This document shows, piece after piece, positions 53,201-64,000 of a DNA stretch of 64,000 nt. Numbering within the stretch: the first letter of the stretch is position 1; each line of letters begins with the position of its first letter. The position numbers and the translations under genes are program-made. This DNA is from Mansonella perstans (Eukaryota; Nematoda; Chromadorea; Rhabditida; Onchocercidae), in assembly GCA_037074765.1 (NCBI GenBank), contig JBAMDO010000042.1:62001-126000 (forward strand), written 5' to 3'. The notes under the pieces were generated by a model that worked only from the letters and a program-made list of their open reading frames with translations, had not been told where the DNA came from and ran no database searches.

Positions 53201-55934
53201 ATATTGGCTATATTGTACTATTGTGTGAAGAGCGTTTTTAGATGAGTAAATGAGTTGTTCAATATTTATATAACCGAATTGAACGCATTACTGTACTCTT
53301 CGCACACGTGTATATAAGAGGTTCAGGTTGCTTGTTGGAGGAACTTTATCGCATGCGCTGTATGGTTTAAAGTAATTTAGTGAGGTACATTTAGCAGTTT
53401 GATCAGGAATGATCATTAGATTATTTATCTTTTTATAAATTAATATTTCCTTTTTTTTACCATCATTTGCGAGTATTTTGAAATGTTATTTCGGATTGAA
53501 TTGGGTTAAAATTCCGATATTCTTAAAGCAGTTTTATGCATGATTAGTTACTCTTTCAGCAAATGATGAAGATTTTCATTTTATTTTTAGCGTAACTTTT
53601 TATTTTGTTTTATTTCGAATTTTAATGTCAGCGGATTTGACTAAGTTTTCAGTTTAAATCTTTTAAAAAAAGATGAAATATATTTACCGTTCTTTATGCA
53701 CAGACTTATTTCGTGGCTTGGCTTCGAAGATTTGGGGATTTCACCCACTTTTGACGCAAATTTGCATGTGAATAAAAAAGTCAGTGCAGGATAGGATAGA
53801 CAAGGACACTTGCATATATGGTACAGCGGAAGGATCTGCTTAGGCGCTTTATTTGATGCACGGGTTTTTCTAGGAGCTTTTCTGGAGGCGGCAACATTAT
53901 GAATTGAAAGATGACAATGAAAGTAGAATTACACATTTAGCAGTTTAACGAATATTTTCGAAAAAGTATGGAAGTTTTAATTTATGTATTATTTTCGAAG
54001 TTGAAATATTTCTGGAAAAAAGTGAAATTTTTAGCAGCTTTCGGACAAAATACTGCTTCCTCCTGTTCGTCCGTGTGATGGAGATAAAAAGTGTCTTATT
54101 ATTGATTTGGATGAAACTTTGGTGCATTCTTCATTTAAGGTGAGCTCTTCAGGATATTTTTGCTCAGTATATTTGTATTAGTCAGATTCTAAACAAAACT
54201 TTATAGAGGCACATAACTAGGACGAAGAATGAAAGTTGAAAATGAAATAACAGAAGAATGGAAATTTTAATGAAATTTCAAGAAAGACCTTCTACCACTG
54301 TTTCAATTTCACGTGCAAAATTTATCGATAATGAGTATGCTGTCAAATATTCTTATCTTTCCGAAAAGGATGAATAATTTTTTTTCTTCTTTTGAAGCAT
54401 CTGTTTTTTAATTAAACATATTTCAGCCAGTGAAGAATCCGGACTTTATAATACCGGTTGAAATTGATAACGTTATTCATCAGGTTTATGTGTTGAAACG
54501 GCCTTATGTGGATGAATTTCTGGAAAGGATAGGCGACAAGTTCGAATGTGTATTATTCACGGCTAGCCTTGCCAAAGTATTCATTTTTAAATAATTGCTA
54601 TTTATGAAAGGAAATGTACAGTATATTCATAAAAGCCTTTTAATATTCAATCTTGAGAGCCACATGAAGATAATTAAAGATTATTCGTGAAAAGAGGTGA
54701 TGAAAAAAGGAATGATTACCTCAGTTAGAATGGAACTATTTATCATATAACTGAATAGATGTATGTAAATTGTTGAAATACTTGTCAGATATTGATAAAA
54801 GTTTCCAAGTAATAACTTTCGATTAATATAGCAGATTGATTTTATACAACCTACCTATTTTTTATTGAAGAATTATCCACATGACTCCAATATTTTCTTG
54901 ATGGATAAGACCTCTGTATCGTTATGGATAAAGAAAAAGGCATGAAAAAGCGGATATGAAATAATGTTTCAAAACTTTTCATGAATTTCAGTATGCCGAC
55001 CCAGTTGCTGATTTTTTGGATAAACGAGGTGTGTTTCGTGCTCGATTATTTCGAGAATCTTGTGTTTTTCATAAGGGTAATTACGTCAAGGTTTGCTTTA
55101 ATTGTTTTTATCCGTTGATCATTTTTAATATGTCTTTTCTGCGCTTATTTAAAATCTATATTACATTACTCAGAGATTTTGTAGAGATTGGAAGGAGTAG
55201 AGCTGTATCATATTATATTTGTAAATAATCGCTTTCATGTTTTGTAAATTTCTTCAGGCGAGAGATAACTTTTGGCGCTGAAAGTAACTGAGCAATCGGA
55301 TTTTTCTGTTTATCATTTTATTTACTTTTCAATTTCCAGGATTTGACGAGGCTTGGTCGCGATTTGAAGAAAGTGATCATTGTAGATAATTCACCGGCTA
55401 GCTACGCTTTTCATCCCGATAATGCAGTATGTTTTCTTCGTGATCTTACTTTCCGCTGTCTATTGATGGGAAAACGTTCGCATTTTTTGAACCTGTTCTT
55501 TCCCTCTAATTTGATAATCGTTTTCATCGAAAGATGATTCAAATCATAGGAAGATTTATTCAAAATTGGTAATTCTTAAGGTTATAAAAGAAACGTTCTA
55601 TTGCGACATTTATTACAAAACTTGTGAAAGAAATGAACGATAACAAGACTACTGTATCAGTCATCACTTGCAATGTTATGTAATGTAATAGTCATCACTT
55701 CCAATGTTATGTAATAATCATCACTTCCACTGTTGAAAGGAATGAAATGTTTTATTCCAGATTCCGGTACAAACATGGTTCGATGATGCGAACGATGTTG
55801 AATTATTAGATATAATCCCAGTTTTGGAACAACTTGCTGAAGTGGATAGTATTTATACAGTGCTGAAAAATAGTAACGATGATACGAGGCGATGTATTTT
55901 GTCGGAACAAATTCAAACCAATAGGTCATCTTGA
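50244..55934 (+). CDS. scpl-1: CTD small phosphatase-like protein (SCP/CTDSP family, FCP1 homology domain)
   Basis: Seven plus-strand exons with matching phases: 50244-50925, 52648-52817, 54035 (or 54038)-54139, 54427-54576, 54992-55090, 55340-55426 and 55761-55934 (TGA), giving about 487 residues. The catalytic half closely follows animal SCP1/2/3. It has [17 protein letters not shown] with the DxDx(T/V) nucleophile motif, then [60 protein letters not shown] and [18 protein letters not shown]. SCPs are Mg-dependent phosphatases of the haloacid-dehalogenase fold that act on Ser5-phosphorylated RNA polymerase II CTD and other substrates. The SLITQVTK string in exon 2 matches the N-terminal region of vertebrate SCPs. 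Exon 1 is a 227-codon Ser/Thr/Asn-rich extension absent from the short vertebrate proteins; its donor GGTACTT is one of several possibilities, and the frame otherwise runs to a stop at 50969. The NAGNAG acceptor of exon 3 allows an optional Gln. Catalytic exons are near certain; the assignment of exon 1 is less so. Confidence 0.92.
53705..53885. repeat. Dispersed repeat, copy A
   Basis: Shares an interrupted similarity of about 180 bp with the right edge of the window (63818-64000), including 'cttggcttcgaagatttg' and 'gatgcacgggtttttct'-like strings. It lies in the intron before the catalytic exons of the phosphatase gene. The GC content is a little higher than its surroundings. Likely an old transposon fragment; family unknown. 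Confidence 0.55.
55655..55740. repeat. Tandem repeat, three copies of about 30-33 bp, in the last phosphatase intron
   Basis: 'agtcatcacttccaatgtta' with 'tgtaat' recurs three times just upstream of the acceptor of the last exon. Confidence 0.8.
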
Positions 55935-58900
55935 AACGTTCTATTTACTGATGATTTTTGTTTAGTATTTTTAAAGGAAATATGTTTAATGTGTATCTGG
56001 CTGAAGTTCGATTATCATCATTGAGCATCTTAAAGTCATAGGTTAAAAGAAATTCCGATTTCAAATTTGTTTTATCTGGTGGAAGACAATTTAGGATAAA
56101 TGGATGTGGTTTGTTTGCATTCTATCTTCATTCTTTTACTGATTGATTGCTCATTTTCTTAATCGGATTTTAGATTAGCTTTGATCTTTCGGCGGTTAAT
56201 TGTTACTTTAATTGTTTCTTTTTTATAGAAGTATTTAGTCGAAATGTGATCTAATTTTCCAGATTGTCTTAATTGTACACACTTATTATTTATTGTTTGT
56301 TGTTTTCTTTGTTCTTTTTTTTCTGAACGTTTCTTTGCTTTTCCTTTCTAGCTAGTATTGATTAAAACTTAACTTTGTTAGAACCCTTATCTTTCTGTTT
56401 TGCTTTTATTGATGTATTTTTTAAGGAATATTTTTGTCAGTTAAATTAATAATATGTCAAGTGAAGAGCAGACAATTGTTACATCTTTAGTTGGTTTTAA
56501 GTGCATAACAGTAAAGTTAGTGTATTTTCACTGTATTAATAGAGTGAAATGAATATCAGTTTACAGACAGAGTCACACATCGGTAATGAGAAGTGCAGAA
56601 AATAACTATTTAGTTCCTTTCTGTATTTTTTGTCTGTATTGTATCATGCATTATTATAAATTATTTGGAAAATTTTGCTAAACGAAATTAATCTGTTATT
56701 TCTTCTGTATTCCATATCAATTTTCTTTTCTCGTGCCTTCTTATACTGTTTAGTTTTGCGTTTTAATTAGCTTGACAACTTGGTATTTTCATTTGCTCAT
56801 TTTGCGCAGCTTTTTGCTTCAAACTAAAGCCAAAGAAACAATTTTATTGCTGAGGAGATCTGAATTTGAATTCTTATTTACAGATTATAAATTTCAGATG
56901 TAAAACTAATTGATTAAAATATATCAGGTTTTAAGCACTTAATTTCTTGAAAATATTTCGAATTATTTAATTTGAATAATAGATCTTCCCATCAGTCTAA
57001 TGAATTTCTTATGATGTTACGGTACATAACGGGGAAAAAAAATATATGCTTAATTCGACAGGTGCCGGAGAATTTCCAAAAAAAAAAAAAATGGATAAAA
57101 TTTAGAGGTGGTAAAAGTTTTGTTATTGAAATAAGGAAATGTATATATCATAAACATGCCTTTTGAAATGTTACCTTTGTTGTTTTCATTAACATTGTCG
57201 CTGTAGAGTTTCTTTTTCCTTTTTTTTTAAAAAGTATTTACCTTTAAATGATAAATCTGTTAAAATGAAAAATGTTTCTTTTGTGGTTCATCTTTAAAGC
57301 TCATGAAATTTGCACTTTCGATTTTGTGATCATAAAGTAAATAAGCGCAAATATGAATAGTTATTGTATCCTGTCGAATAGACTATATAATTATCATTTG
57401 ATTGTTAGTCTTTATAAATGATGCAAAGGAATGAATGGAAAACGGACAGGGAAATGGAGTTTTAAGTGACACCAGCGAGTTAATCGACAAGCAAAAAGTG
57501 CTGTGATGATGTGTTGTCAACGGAGCTAAGATTTTATTTTGGAAATTACTTTTCTGGTATCATTCAAAAGAGAGAGAGAAATGATACAAGAAAAAAAAAG
57601 ACGAAAAGGCAAAAAAATAAAAAAAGACGCATCCTCTAATTTTCATAAGATGATGTACTTTCGTATCCAGACAATTTGAAACGATGATTTACCTTTTGTT
57701 CTCATGTGTATAGCCTGTACTTTCATCACTTGAACAATCAAAGTAACACATTAAATGCGTGAATATTGAAGGCCTCGAAAACAGGTTTATGCAAAAATTG
57801 AAAATTTTTTTATATTTGATGGAAAACTGAGCAGTGCTTGGTTCCTTTTTAAATTTCTCAGATATTCAATTTAACGAAAATTGCATCATGCATTAATTGT
57901 ATGAAGGAACTGTCTTATTATATATTAATTTCTACATATTCGAATATCTTAGCATTGCTAAGTAAATTAAATAAAGATCGAGGCATTCCGTAATAGAGAA
58001 AAGTGTAGCATTTCTTGAGAGTTTATTGGTAACATCTACTATATCGAATGACTTCTTAGTCTTGTAAAAACTGTCAAGAGCACATCCTGATTTTTGCATG
58101 ATGGTCAAATTAGGAAGCATGAATCAGTCGTCTGGATGTCTTTCGCTAGATAAGCAAAAGCCTTATAAGTGTGCCATAGGAAATTTAGAAATCATTAACT
58201 TAAACTTGTCATCCGATTTTATTGTTGCGAAGATGGAATGAAGTTATTTAGCCATTACATCACTAATTCGCTAGGTCTACAGATTTCAATTTCAGGAACT
58301 TATGGGCTATTTTTTATTTTGCAAAAACTATTTCTGAAGTTGATCAGTAATACTGTTGTGATCATTCACGATTAGGTAAAAAAAATACAAAAAGAAAACA
58401 AAGAACTCCAAATGCTTTTAAAAAAATTCACAGATTACGAGCTTTATTTTGACTACTTAAACTTTGGGAAATCCATATCTTTGAGCATTCATCTCGGTGA
58501 ATGTGTTTATTGCTCAAAGTTCTTGCAGTCCAAAAATCCTAACAAACCACTGCTTAGCATCGATGAAGTCATTGTGACTGTTCACATACAATTTTACTTT
58601 ATTTTTGGATATACTTTCTGGGAAGTAATATATTTTGGATGAATTGATATATTAATCAATAAGGAAAAGAAACGAGCAGGGAATTTTCAAAGCTTGACCA
58701 TTCGAGAGCTAATATTGATTGATCACTTAACGCTATACCTTATATTTCAGTTGCCAATATCTTTGTTCATAAAAGCTGATCGTAGATTGTAATGATACGT
58801 GTTTTACTGAAGTCTGGAAAATAAATGATCTCGGTTCTGTAGATAGTGAAATAATAAATCATAAAATTGCGACAAAGTAGCCTAATTCTAAATACTAAAG

Positions 58901-60063
58901 TTAACAATTATTTCCACAGTTTTCTATTTGATTAGAATTGATAATAGATATACACCGTTGTTCTCTTTTAACATTGCTTAAATCTAAATCATAAAATTGA
59001 CAAATTAAATTTACTATAATAGAATCACAGCAACATTCATTATGGATATAAATGTAGTAGATTTGCTAATTTATGGTAATTGCAAACATTTCTGTAGTTC
59101 ATCATATAATTGCTGTCATTTCTCTCTATTTGGTCATTAAATACAATATACTTTGACCATTGTTTTAATACTATTAAATTTCTAGGAATTAATTCATTAC
59201 AACTTGAAAATTGCATTTTTTTCTTCAGTTTTGCAAAAAATTCTGCAGAAAGGGGTTACAGATCGGGTGAATTTATTTTTTTGATTTAAGTAAATTCTGA
59301 AATATTGTTAAATTCTACCTCTTATCGAAGCAAAAAAAAATTTTTTGCGCAAAATAAAACATTGAAGAACGAACGAATCAGTTAGTCACACACACACCGA
59401 ACACATAACAAAAATTAATTGTTCATTTGGCAGCAGTAGTAATTAAAATAATACAGAATCTTGTCATTAGAGAGCACATCTTAATGTTTAATTTAAAATT
59501 CCAAACATAGTTTAAATCAATTATAATTCTAGCAGTCCTGAAGTCCAGAGTTTTTAAATGAAAATAAATGGAACTTGAAATGTGTACATTAATTGAGCTA
59601 TTAAAAAAATTGAAATTGATGACTTATATCAAGTTAATTAGTTATCATTACGAATCAAAAAATATTTCCGAAGTAACAGCAATATGTTAAAAAAATTAAG
59701 TACCATCAAATCAAGCTGCTTAAAAAGGTTTTTTTTTCAAAATAGGTATTCAAGTATTCTTCACACTTCAACTATTAACAAACCGGATAATGAAGAAAGA
59801 TTGAAATCAAATAAATTTTTCTCAAAAAAAGTAATTATCATAATCGCACGAATGAAAAAACATTGGCCAAATGAATCATGCAAAAGTTCCACAAATAATA
59901 AGTCCCACAAACAATTCATATTTCAAATGTACAAATTTAAAAGCCAACGTAATTTATTGCTTTGAAAATCAAACAGCCAGTCGCTGGTCGATGTAAACCA
60001 GCATTTTTTCATCAAATTATCAACTTTTTTTTCAAATCACATTCGTTGTCCCAATTTCTTTGC
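55935..60063. other. 4 kb intergenic, no supported gene
   Basis: Contains the presumed 3' UTR of the phosphatase gene and the upstream region of the repeat protein. Open frames (for example near 58412 and 59684) are short, Lys/Ile/Phe-rich and lack flanking splice sites or family resemblance. Confidence 0.4.
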
Positions 60064-60072
60064 TATATAAAT
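60064..60072 (+). promoter_or_regulatory. TATA box candidate of the repeat-protein gene
   Basis: TATATAAAT lies about 310 bases upstream of the start codon. A 5' UTR exon ending at about 60321 (GTAAGT donor) and a 52-nt intron ending TTTCAG at 60373 would connect it to the coding exon. A strong TATA box is typical of highly expressed, stage-specific structural genes. Inference from motif and spacing. Confidence 0.45.
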
Positions 60073-60381
60073 GCGTGCTTCGAAAGCTATTAACTTTCAT
60101 TGCAAAACCTCCTTGAAATTCTTTGACATTTTTGTAATTTTTCTTCCACAATGTTTTATTTTTATCTTTCGCTGAATTAAAAAATATTGTATTGAAACCA
60201 GGCTCGGATATTTCATCGTGTCATTTTCAAAGCAGAGAAATGTTAGGGATTGGCATACCGTTGAGATTAAGCTAACAAAAGTTCGACTGACAACGGATGA
60301 TGTAAAAAGTCATTTGGAAGTGTAAGTTGCAATCGTGTTTAGGTACATTTAATGTTATTAAATCAAATTTCAGAATATCGA

Positions 60382-61932
60382 ATGGTTTCCAGAGGTATCA
60401 TGGCAGGATCAATACTGATGATTGCAATAAATATCCTAGCAATGACACTACTGAATGCAGTCCCTGATGGATATGCTCGACCTTCATTACCAAAAGGTAA
60501 TGGTGCAGGTAAACCATCTTATGGCGCATCTCAGCCAAGCTATATGCCTAGCAATGGAAATGGTGGTGCAGGTAAACCATCTTATGGTGCATCTCAGCCA
60601 AGCTATATGCCTAGCAATGGAAATGGTGGTGCAGGTAAACCATCTTATGGTGCATCTCAGCCAAGCTATATGCCTAGCAATGGAAATGGTGGTGCAGGTA
60701 AACCATCTTATGGTGCATCTCAGCCAAGCTATGGAAATGGTGGTGCAGGTAAACCATCTTATGGTGCATCTCAGCCAAGCTATGGAAATGGTGGTGGAGG
60801 TAAACCATCTTATGGTGCACCTCAGCCAAGCTATGGAGGTAACAGTGCAGGCAAACCATCTTATGGTGCACCTGGGCCTAGCACTGGAAATGGTGGTGCA
60901 GGTAAACCATCTTATGGTGCATCTCAACCAAGCTATGGAAATGGTGGTGCAGGTAAACCATCTTATGGTGCATCTCAGCCAAGCTATGGAGGTAATAGTG
61001 CAGGTGGAAAAAAAAACAGTGGAGGTGGTGGTGCAGGTAAACCATCTTATGGTGCATCTCAGCCAAGCTATGGAGGTAACAGTGCAGGTAAACCATCTTA
61101 TGGTGCACCTGGGCCTAGCGCTGGAAATGGTGGTGCACGTAAACCATCTTATGGTGCATCTCAGCCAAGCTATGGAAATGGTGGTGCAGGTAAACCATCT
61201 TATGGTGCATCTCAGCCAAGCTATGGAAATGGTGGTGCAGGTAAACCATCTTATGGTGCATCTCAGCCAAGCTATGGAGGTAACAGTGCAGGTAAACCAT
61301 CTTATGGTGCATCTCAGCCAGGCTATGGAAATGGTGGTGCAGGTAAACCATCTTATGGTGCATCTCAGCCAAGCTATGGAGGTAATAGTGCAGGTAGAAA
61401 AAAGAACAGTGGAGGTGGTGGTGCAGGTAAACCATCTTATGGTGCATCTCAGCCAAGCTATGGAAATGGTGGTGCAGGTAAACCATCTTATGGTGCATCT
61501 CAGCCAAGCTATGGAAATGGTGGTGCAGGTAAACCATCTTATGGTGCATCTCAGCCAAGCTATGGAAATGGTGGTGCAGGTAAACCATCTTATGGTGCAT
61601 CTCAGCCAAGCTATGGAAATGGTGGTGCAGGTAAACCATCTTATGGTGCATCTCAGCCAAGCTATGGAAATGGTGGTGCAGGTAAACCATCTTATGGTGC
61701 ATCTCAGCCAAGCTATGGAGGTAACAGTGCAGGTAAAAAAAAAAACAATGGAGGTGGTGGTGCAGGTAAACCACCTTATGGTGCATCTCAGCCAAGCTAT
61801 GGAGGTAACGGTGGAGGTAAATCATCTTATGGTGCACCTCAACCAAGCAGTGGAAGAAGATATTATCTCAGTCTCCAGGATTCAAGAAGTACAAAGAGCG
61901 ACTCTCACAGTCTGGAAGGTAACTCTACGTAG
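60382..61932 (+). CDS. Secreted Gly/Pro/Ser/Tyr/Lys tandem-repeat protein, structural type
   Basis: One large exon. I start at ATG 60382 because the in-frame ATG at 60352 lies before a TTTCAG acceptor (60368-60373) and would be intronic. The product is about 516 residues: a hydrophobic leader (IMAGSILMIAINILAMTLL) consistent with a signal peptide, then roughly 24 copies of a 17-residue unit of the form AGKPSYGASQPSYGNGG. The first three units carry a longer MPSNGNGG spacer, and three units are followed by a Lys/Asn block (GGKKNSGGGG, GRKKNSGGGG, GKKKNNGGGG). A non-repetitive C-terminus has RRYYLSLQDSRSTK. Composition is that of an extracellular matrix, eggshell, sheath or cuticle protein in which Tyr and Lys can be cross-linked; the specific structure is inference. 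The frame stops at 61930-61932, or may splice at GAAG/GTAACT (61918) to an acceptor at 62103 and stop at 62133-62135, next to AATAAA. I do not recognise a named gene. Confidence 0.85.
   Translation: MVSRGIMAGSILMIAINILAMTLLNAVPDGYARPSLPKGNGAGKPSYGASQPSYMPSNGNGGAGKPSYGASQPSYMPSNGNGGAGKPSYGASQPSYMPSNGNGGAGKPSYGASQPSYGNGGAGKPSYGASQPSYGNGGGGKPSYGAPQPSYGGNSAGKPSYGAPGPSTGNGGAGKPSYGASQPSYGNGGAGKPSYGASQPSYGGNSAGGKKNSGGGGAGKPSYGASQPSYGGNSAGKPSYGAPGPSAGNGGARKPSYGASQPSYGNGGAGKPSYGASQPSYGNGGAGKPSYGASQPSYGGNSAGKPSYGASQPGYGNGGAGKPSYGASQPSYGGNSAGRKKNSGGGGAGKPSYGASQPSYGNGGAGKPSYGASQPSYGNGGAGKPSYGASQPSYGNGGAGKPSYGASQPSYGNGGAGKPSYGASQPSYGNGGAGKPSYGASQPSYGGNSAGKKKNNGGGGAGKPPYGASQPSYGGNGGGKSSYGAPQPSSGRRYYLSLQDSRSTKSDSHSLEGNST
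60506..61850 (+). repeat. 51-bp coding minisatellite, about 24 units
   Basis: Each unit contains 'ggtaaaccatcttatggtgc' and 'tctcagccaagctatgg'. Neighbouring units are almost identical at the DNA level, including third codon positions, which points to recent amplification or homogenisation. The lack of stops in the unit makes an alternative plus frame (60455-61978) and long minus frames open as well. Confidence 0.97.
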
Positions 61933-62639
61933 CAATTTTTTAAGTTCATTTTTAATGGAATTTCAAAATTCAAGTTGACAAAATTGCCTGGAAAAATTAT
62001 TGCATGAATTTCAATATTTTAATTGTTGGTTTCTAACTGTCACTTTCTTCTTTATTTAAAATGTTCGATTTCAATTTAATTGCATATCAGAATTTCTTTT
62101 CAGATACCCACCCCTTCCTATATTTTGAGCAATAAAATGGAAGATATGAAACCGTTAATGAGAGATGCCCAGGTCATATTCAATCCGAATTGTGTTCAAG
62201 AACATAACTATTTCTCTCCTGCAAATCATAACCATCTAACCCTACTTTGTGCACACTATTCATCAGTCTTTACACCTGTAAAGCAAATGAATTATTCCAC
62301 AAATAATTTCGTTTTCGCAATTTTTCATGAAATTCTTTCGAGAACAAACTACTCGTGTGCATTCTCACTGCTTTCAGAATAATTAATTTTATCTCAGTAA
62401 AACAATGTACAACAAGATATACACAAGGATCACTTTACAGTTAGCACTTTGTCAAAAAACACATTTAAGCATGAAGAAAAAACCGTTAAGTTTGCCGTTC
62501 TGATAGACTGATATTCAAGAAGATATGTTTTTCTTTTAAAATACTTTTCACCATTAAAACTTTTTTTTGCTTCCGGAAATGAGATGATGCGATTCAGAAA
62601 ATTATTACACTGTAGCACTCCCATTATAGTTGCAGTATT
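61933..62639. other. Downstream of the repeat protein, possible terminal exon
   Basis: TTTTCAG at 62097-62103 followed by a short frame ending at 62135 could be the last exon of the repeat gene; AATAAA occurs at 62131-62136. The rest shows no coding support, and the 100-codon plus frame across 62080-62382 begins inside the putative intron. Confidence 0.35.
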
Positions 62640-63670
62640 TCACAAAACAATTGGTAACGAGAGATCGCGTGGAACCAAACCCAGAGATTGCAGAACAACT
62701 TGACATACCTGAGCCTTACCAGTCTTTTTATTGGTTGATGGGGCAGATGGTTGATATTCTACACCATTAACAATAACCTGGAATATGAATGCTGATTGGC
62801 ATTTATTGAAAACGATATGAATAGATGAAACAGATACTGCAATATCATATATAGTATTATCTCTATTAGATAACTATTTCAATCATATAGCTGACATTTC
62901 CGAGCTTTTATTAGAATCCAGTGAGCTCGAAGCTAGCTGGAAATATGTATATATTCTCTCACCTTCCACAGAAATCTGCGATTGTTTGATGGTCCGCTTT
63001 CCAAACATGTGAACTGTGGGGAATGCCATCGTTTTTTTGAGCAGAGTTCCATAAGAAGAGATACCGGATGTTTTTCTACAGTAATAATTTTATACGGTAA
63101 ATCCTACAGTAATATAGTTAATGATCACAGTAAATGACTATTTTACTTTATCATGCGTTCGAAGTACAACTTACAAAACTAAGACACTTCAGAAAAGTTT
63201 TATCTTCTACACAAAGATTTTAGCGATTTATATTAGAGAGTTTTGAAATTATCCAGAAAGCTTAAAGGTCAAAAGTCATACCAGCCAAATTTTTTGTAAA
63301 ATTCGAGCGTCCCTTCTTTAATTCTGGAAGTTCTTCTGCTGCCACCAAACCTACAATGCACTGATAGCAGCTGGAAAGCGATATGTATAAACTGATAAAA
63401 ATATTCGTTCATAAAACTGCATAAAGCATAATCTTATAGTAAATGAGTTTTTCACAACTGTGTGTCATCTTGAGCATGTTTAAAGCTGATGACATGTAAT
63501 TTGAAGCAAACTGCCTAAAAAGCAATTTATTCACAAACCTTTCCTGTCCGATTTAATGTCCAAAACTAGCGGTTCAAGAGGACCATCTCTCCCTTCCCTA
63601 GGCCTTCACCAGGCGTCTAACCCATTTTTTTCATCAACTTCAGGTCCACATCACTGTTCACAGCACCCGT
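62640..63670 (-). pseudogene. SON: SON-like C-terminal region: disrupted G-patch plus dsRNA-binding domain
   Basis: Minus-strand exons, 5' to 3': about 63670-63539, 63350-63282, 63075-62963 and 62777-62640 (TGA). The last three read without a break and in phase: GLVAAEELPELKKGRSNFTK, then HPVSLLMELCSKKRWHSPQF and SGPSNNRRFLWK, then VIVNGVEYQPSAPSTNKK and VVLQSLGLVPRDL. This is the order and wording of the vertebrate SON C-terminus (HPVSALMEICNKRRW, YQPSFASPNKK, VVLQALGLVPKDL), a splicing cofactor of nuclear speckles with a G-patch followed by a dsRBD. The preceding exon carries the G-patch (KLMKKMG, TPGEGLGKG, PLEPLVLDIKSDRKG). It has TAG where the invariant Trp codon should be, and a one-base frame change just after GLGKG. 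Either this is a pseudogene or truncated copy, or the draft has errors here. The dsRBD exons alone look functional. The N-terminal part would lie beyond the window. Confidence 0.7.
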
Positions 63671-63817
63671 CTACTTCAAAAAATCCTAAAATTTTTAATT
63701 CAAGTAAGAAATACTAAGATTTGGAAAATAAATTTAAAAATGAATAAACTAAAAAATCTGCACGCGAGCTTACACAAGCAGCCATATGACCAATAGGTCA
63801 AAAAGATCAAAACATCA

Positions 63818-64000
63818 GCTTGTCGTCATGGCTTGGTTTTGCGGACGAAGATTTGCAAGAATTCATCAAGAATTCACATTTGACACAAACTCACTTTTGA
63901 CTAGAAGAAATCAGTACCGATAGGCAGGTATGGTTGCATATGATGCAACGGAAAGTCTGATTAGGTGATTTAGGTAATGCACAGGTTTTTCTGCAATATC
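63818..64000. repeat. Dispersed repeat, copy B, cut by the window edge
   Basis: Similar to 53705-53885 in the same orientation: 'catggcttggtttt', 'gaagatttg', then the tract around 'ttgcatatgatgcaacgga' and 'aatgcacaggtttttct'. Divergence and indels suggest an old mobile-element fragment. It sits directly upstream of the damaged SON-like exons. Confidence 0.55.

Noticed and set aside
60487..61846. Long minus-strand open frames (His/Met/Val/Leu-rich) and a 507-codon alternative plus frame
   Set aside because: They arise only because the 51-bp repeat unit has no stop in those frames. There is no start context, splice signal or protein-like composition.
62080..62382. 100-codon plus frame downstream of the repeat protein
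   Set aside because: Starts upstream of a TTTTCAG acceptor, has unremarkable composition and no partner exons; at most its first bases are a terminal exon in another frame.

Overview
The window looks like nuclear DNA of a nematode, most likely a spirurid or filarial species. The base composition is strongly AT-rich. Genes are split into many small exons by introns that mostly end in the nematode-type TTTCAG. The families present fit this: a Patched-related RND protein typical of nematode expansions, an SCP/CTDSP phosphatase and a secreted tandem-repeat protein. Species placement is inference. I see no prokaryotic operon, CRISPR array, rRNA or convincing tRNA.

Left end (1-12 kb): minus-strand exons run from 11873 down to 1018. 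The upstream part (11873-7342) reads as one 619-residue model with an acidic Asp/Glu tract, one hydrophobic segment and a Lys-rich C-terminus. The downstream part (7299-1018) has further phase-compatible exons of a helical protein. The two may be one gene or two, and I recognise neither. The roughly 3.6 kb gap between its exons at 5414 and 1813 holds, on the opposite strand, a decayed intron-containing copy of the rRNA methyltransferase NOP2/NSUN1. Next to it is a fragment matching the C-terminus of the DDX27 helicase. Both families act in ribosome biogenesis.

Middle: 12.3-23.4 kb and 35-50 kb are mostly non-coding, with microsatellites, small tandem duplications and an inverted repeat. The ptr-family gene (23526-32341, +) is complete in 20 exons whose phases all agree, giving 929 residues with a sterol-sensing-type domain. 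Its introns hold two decayed copies of neighbouring exons, and one intron appears to be GC-AG. A faint set of possible exons lies at 33.5-35.2 kb.

Right end: a CTD small phosphatase (50244-55934, +, 7 exons) has an intact DLDET catalytic motif and a long low-complexity N-terminal exon. At 60.4-61.9 kb is a secreted Gly/Pro/Ser/Tyr/Lys repeat protein of about 24 near-identical 17-residue units, preceded by a TATA box. At the edge, minus-strand exons encode a SON-type double-stranded-RNA-binding domain behind a G-patch exon that carries an in-frame stop and a frameshift. A dispersed repeat seen at 53.7 kb recurs at the extreme right edge. The genes have no evident joint pathway; the layout is that of an ordinary metazoan chromosome segment with an unusual density of recently formed gene fragments.
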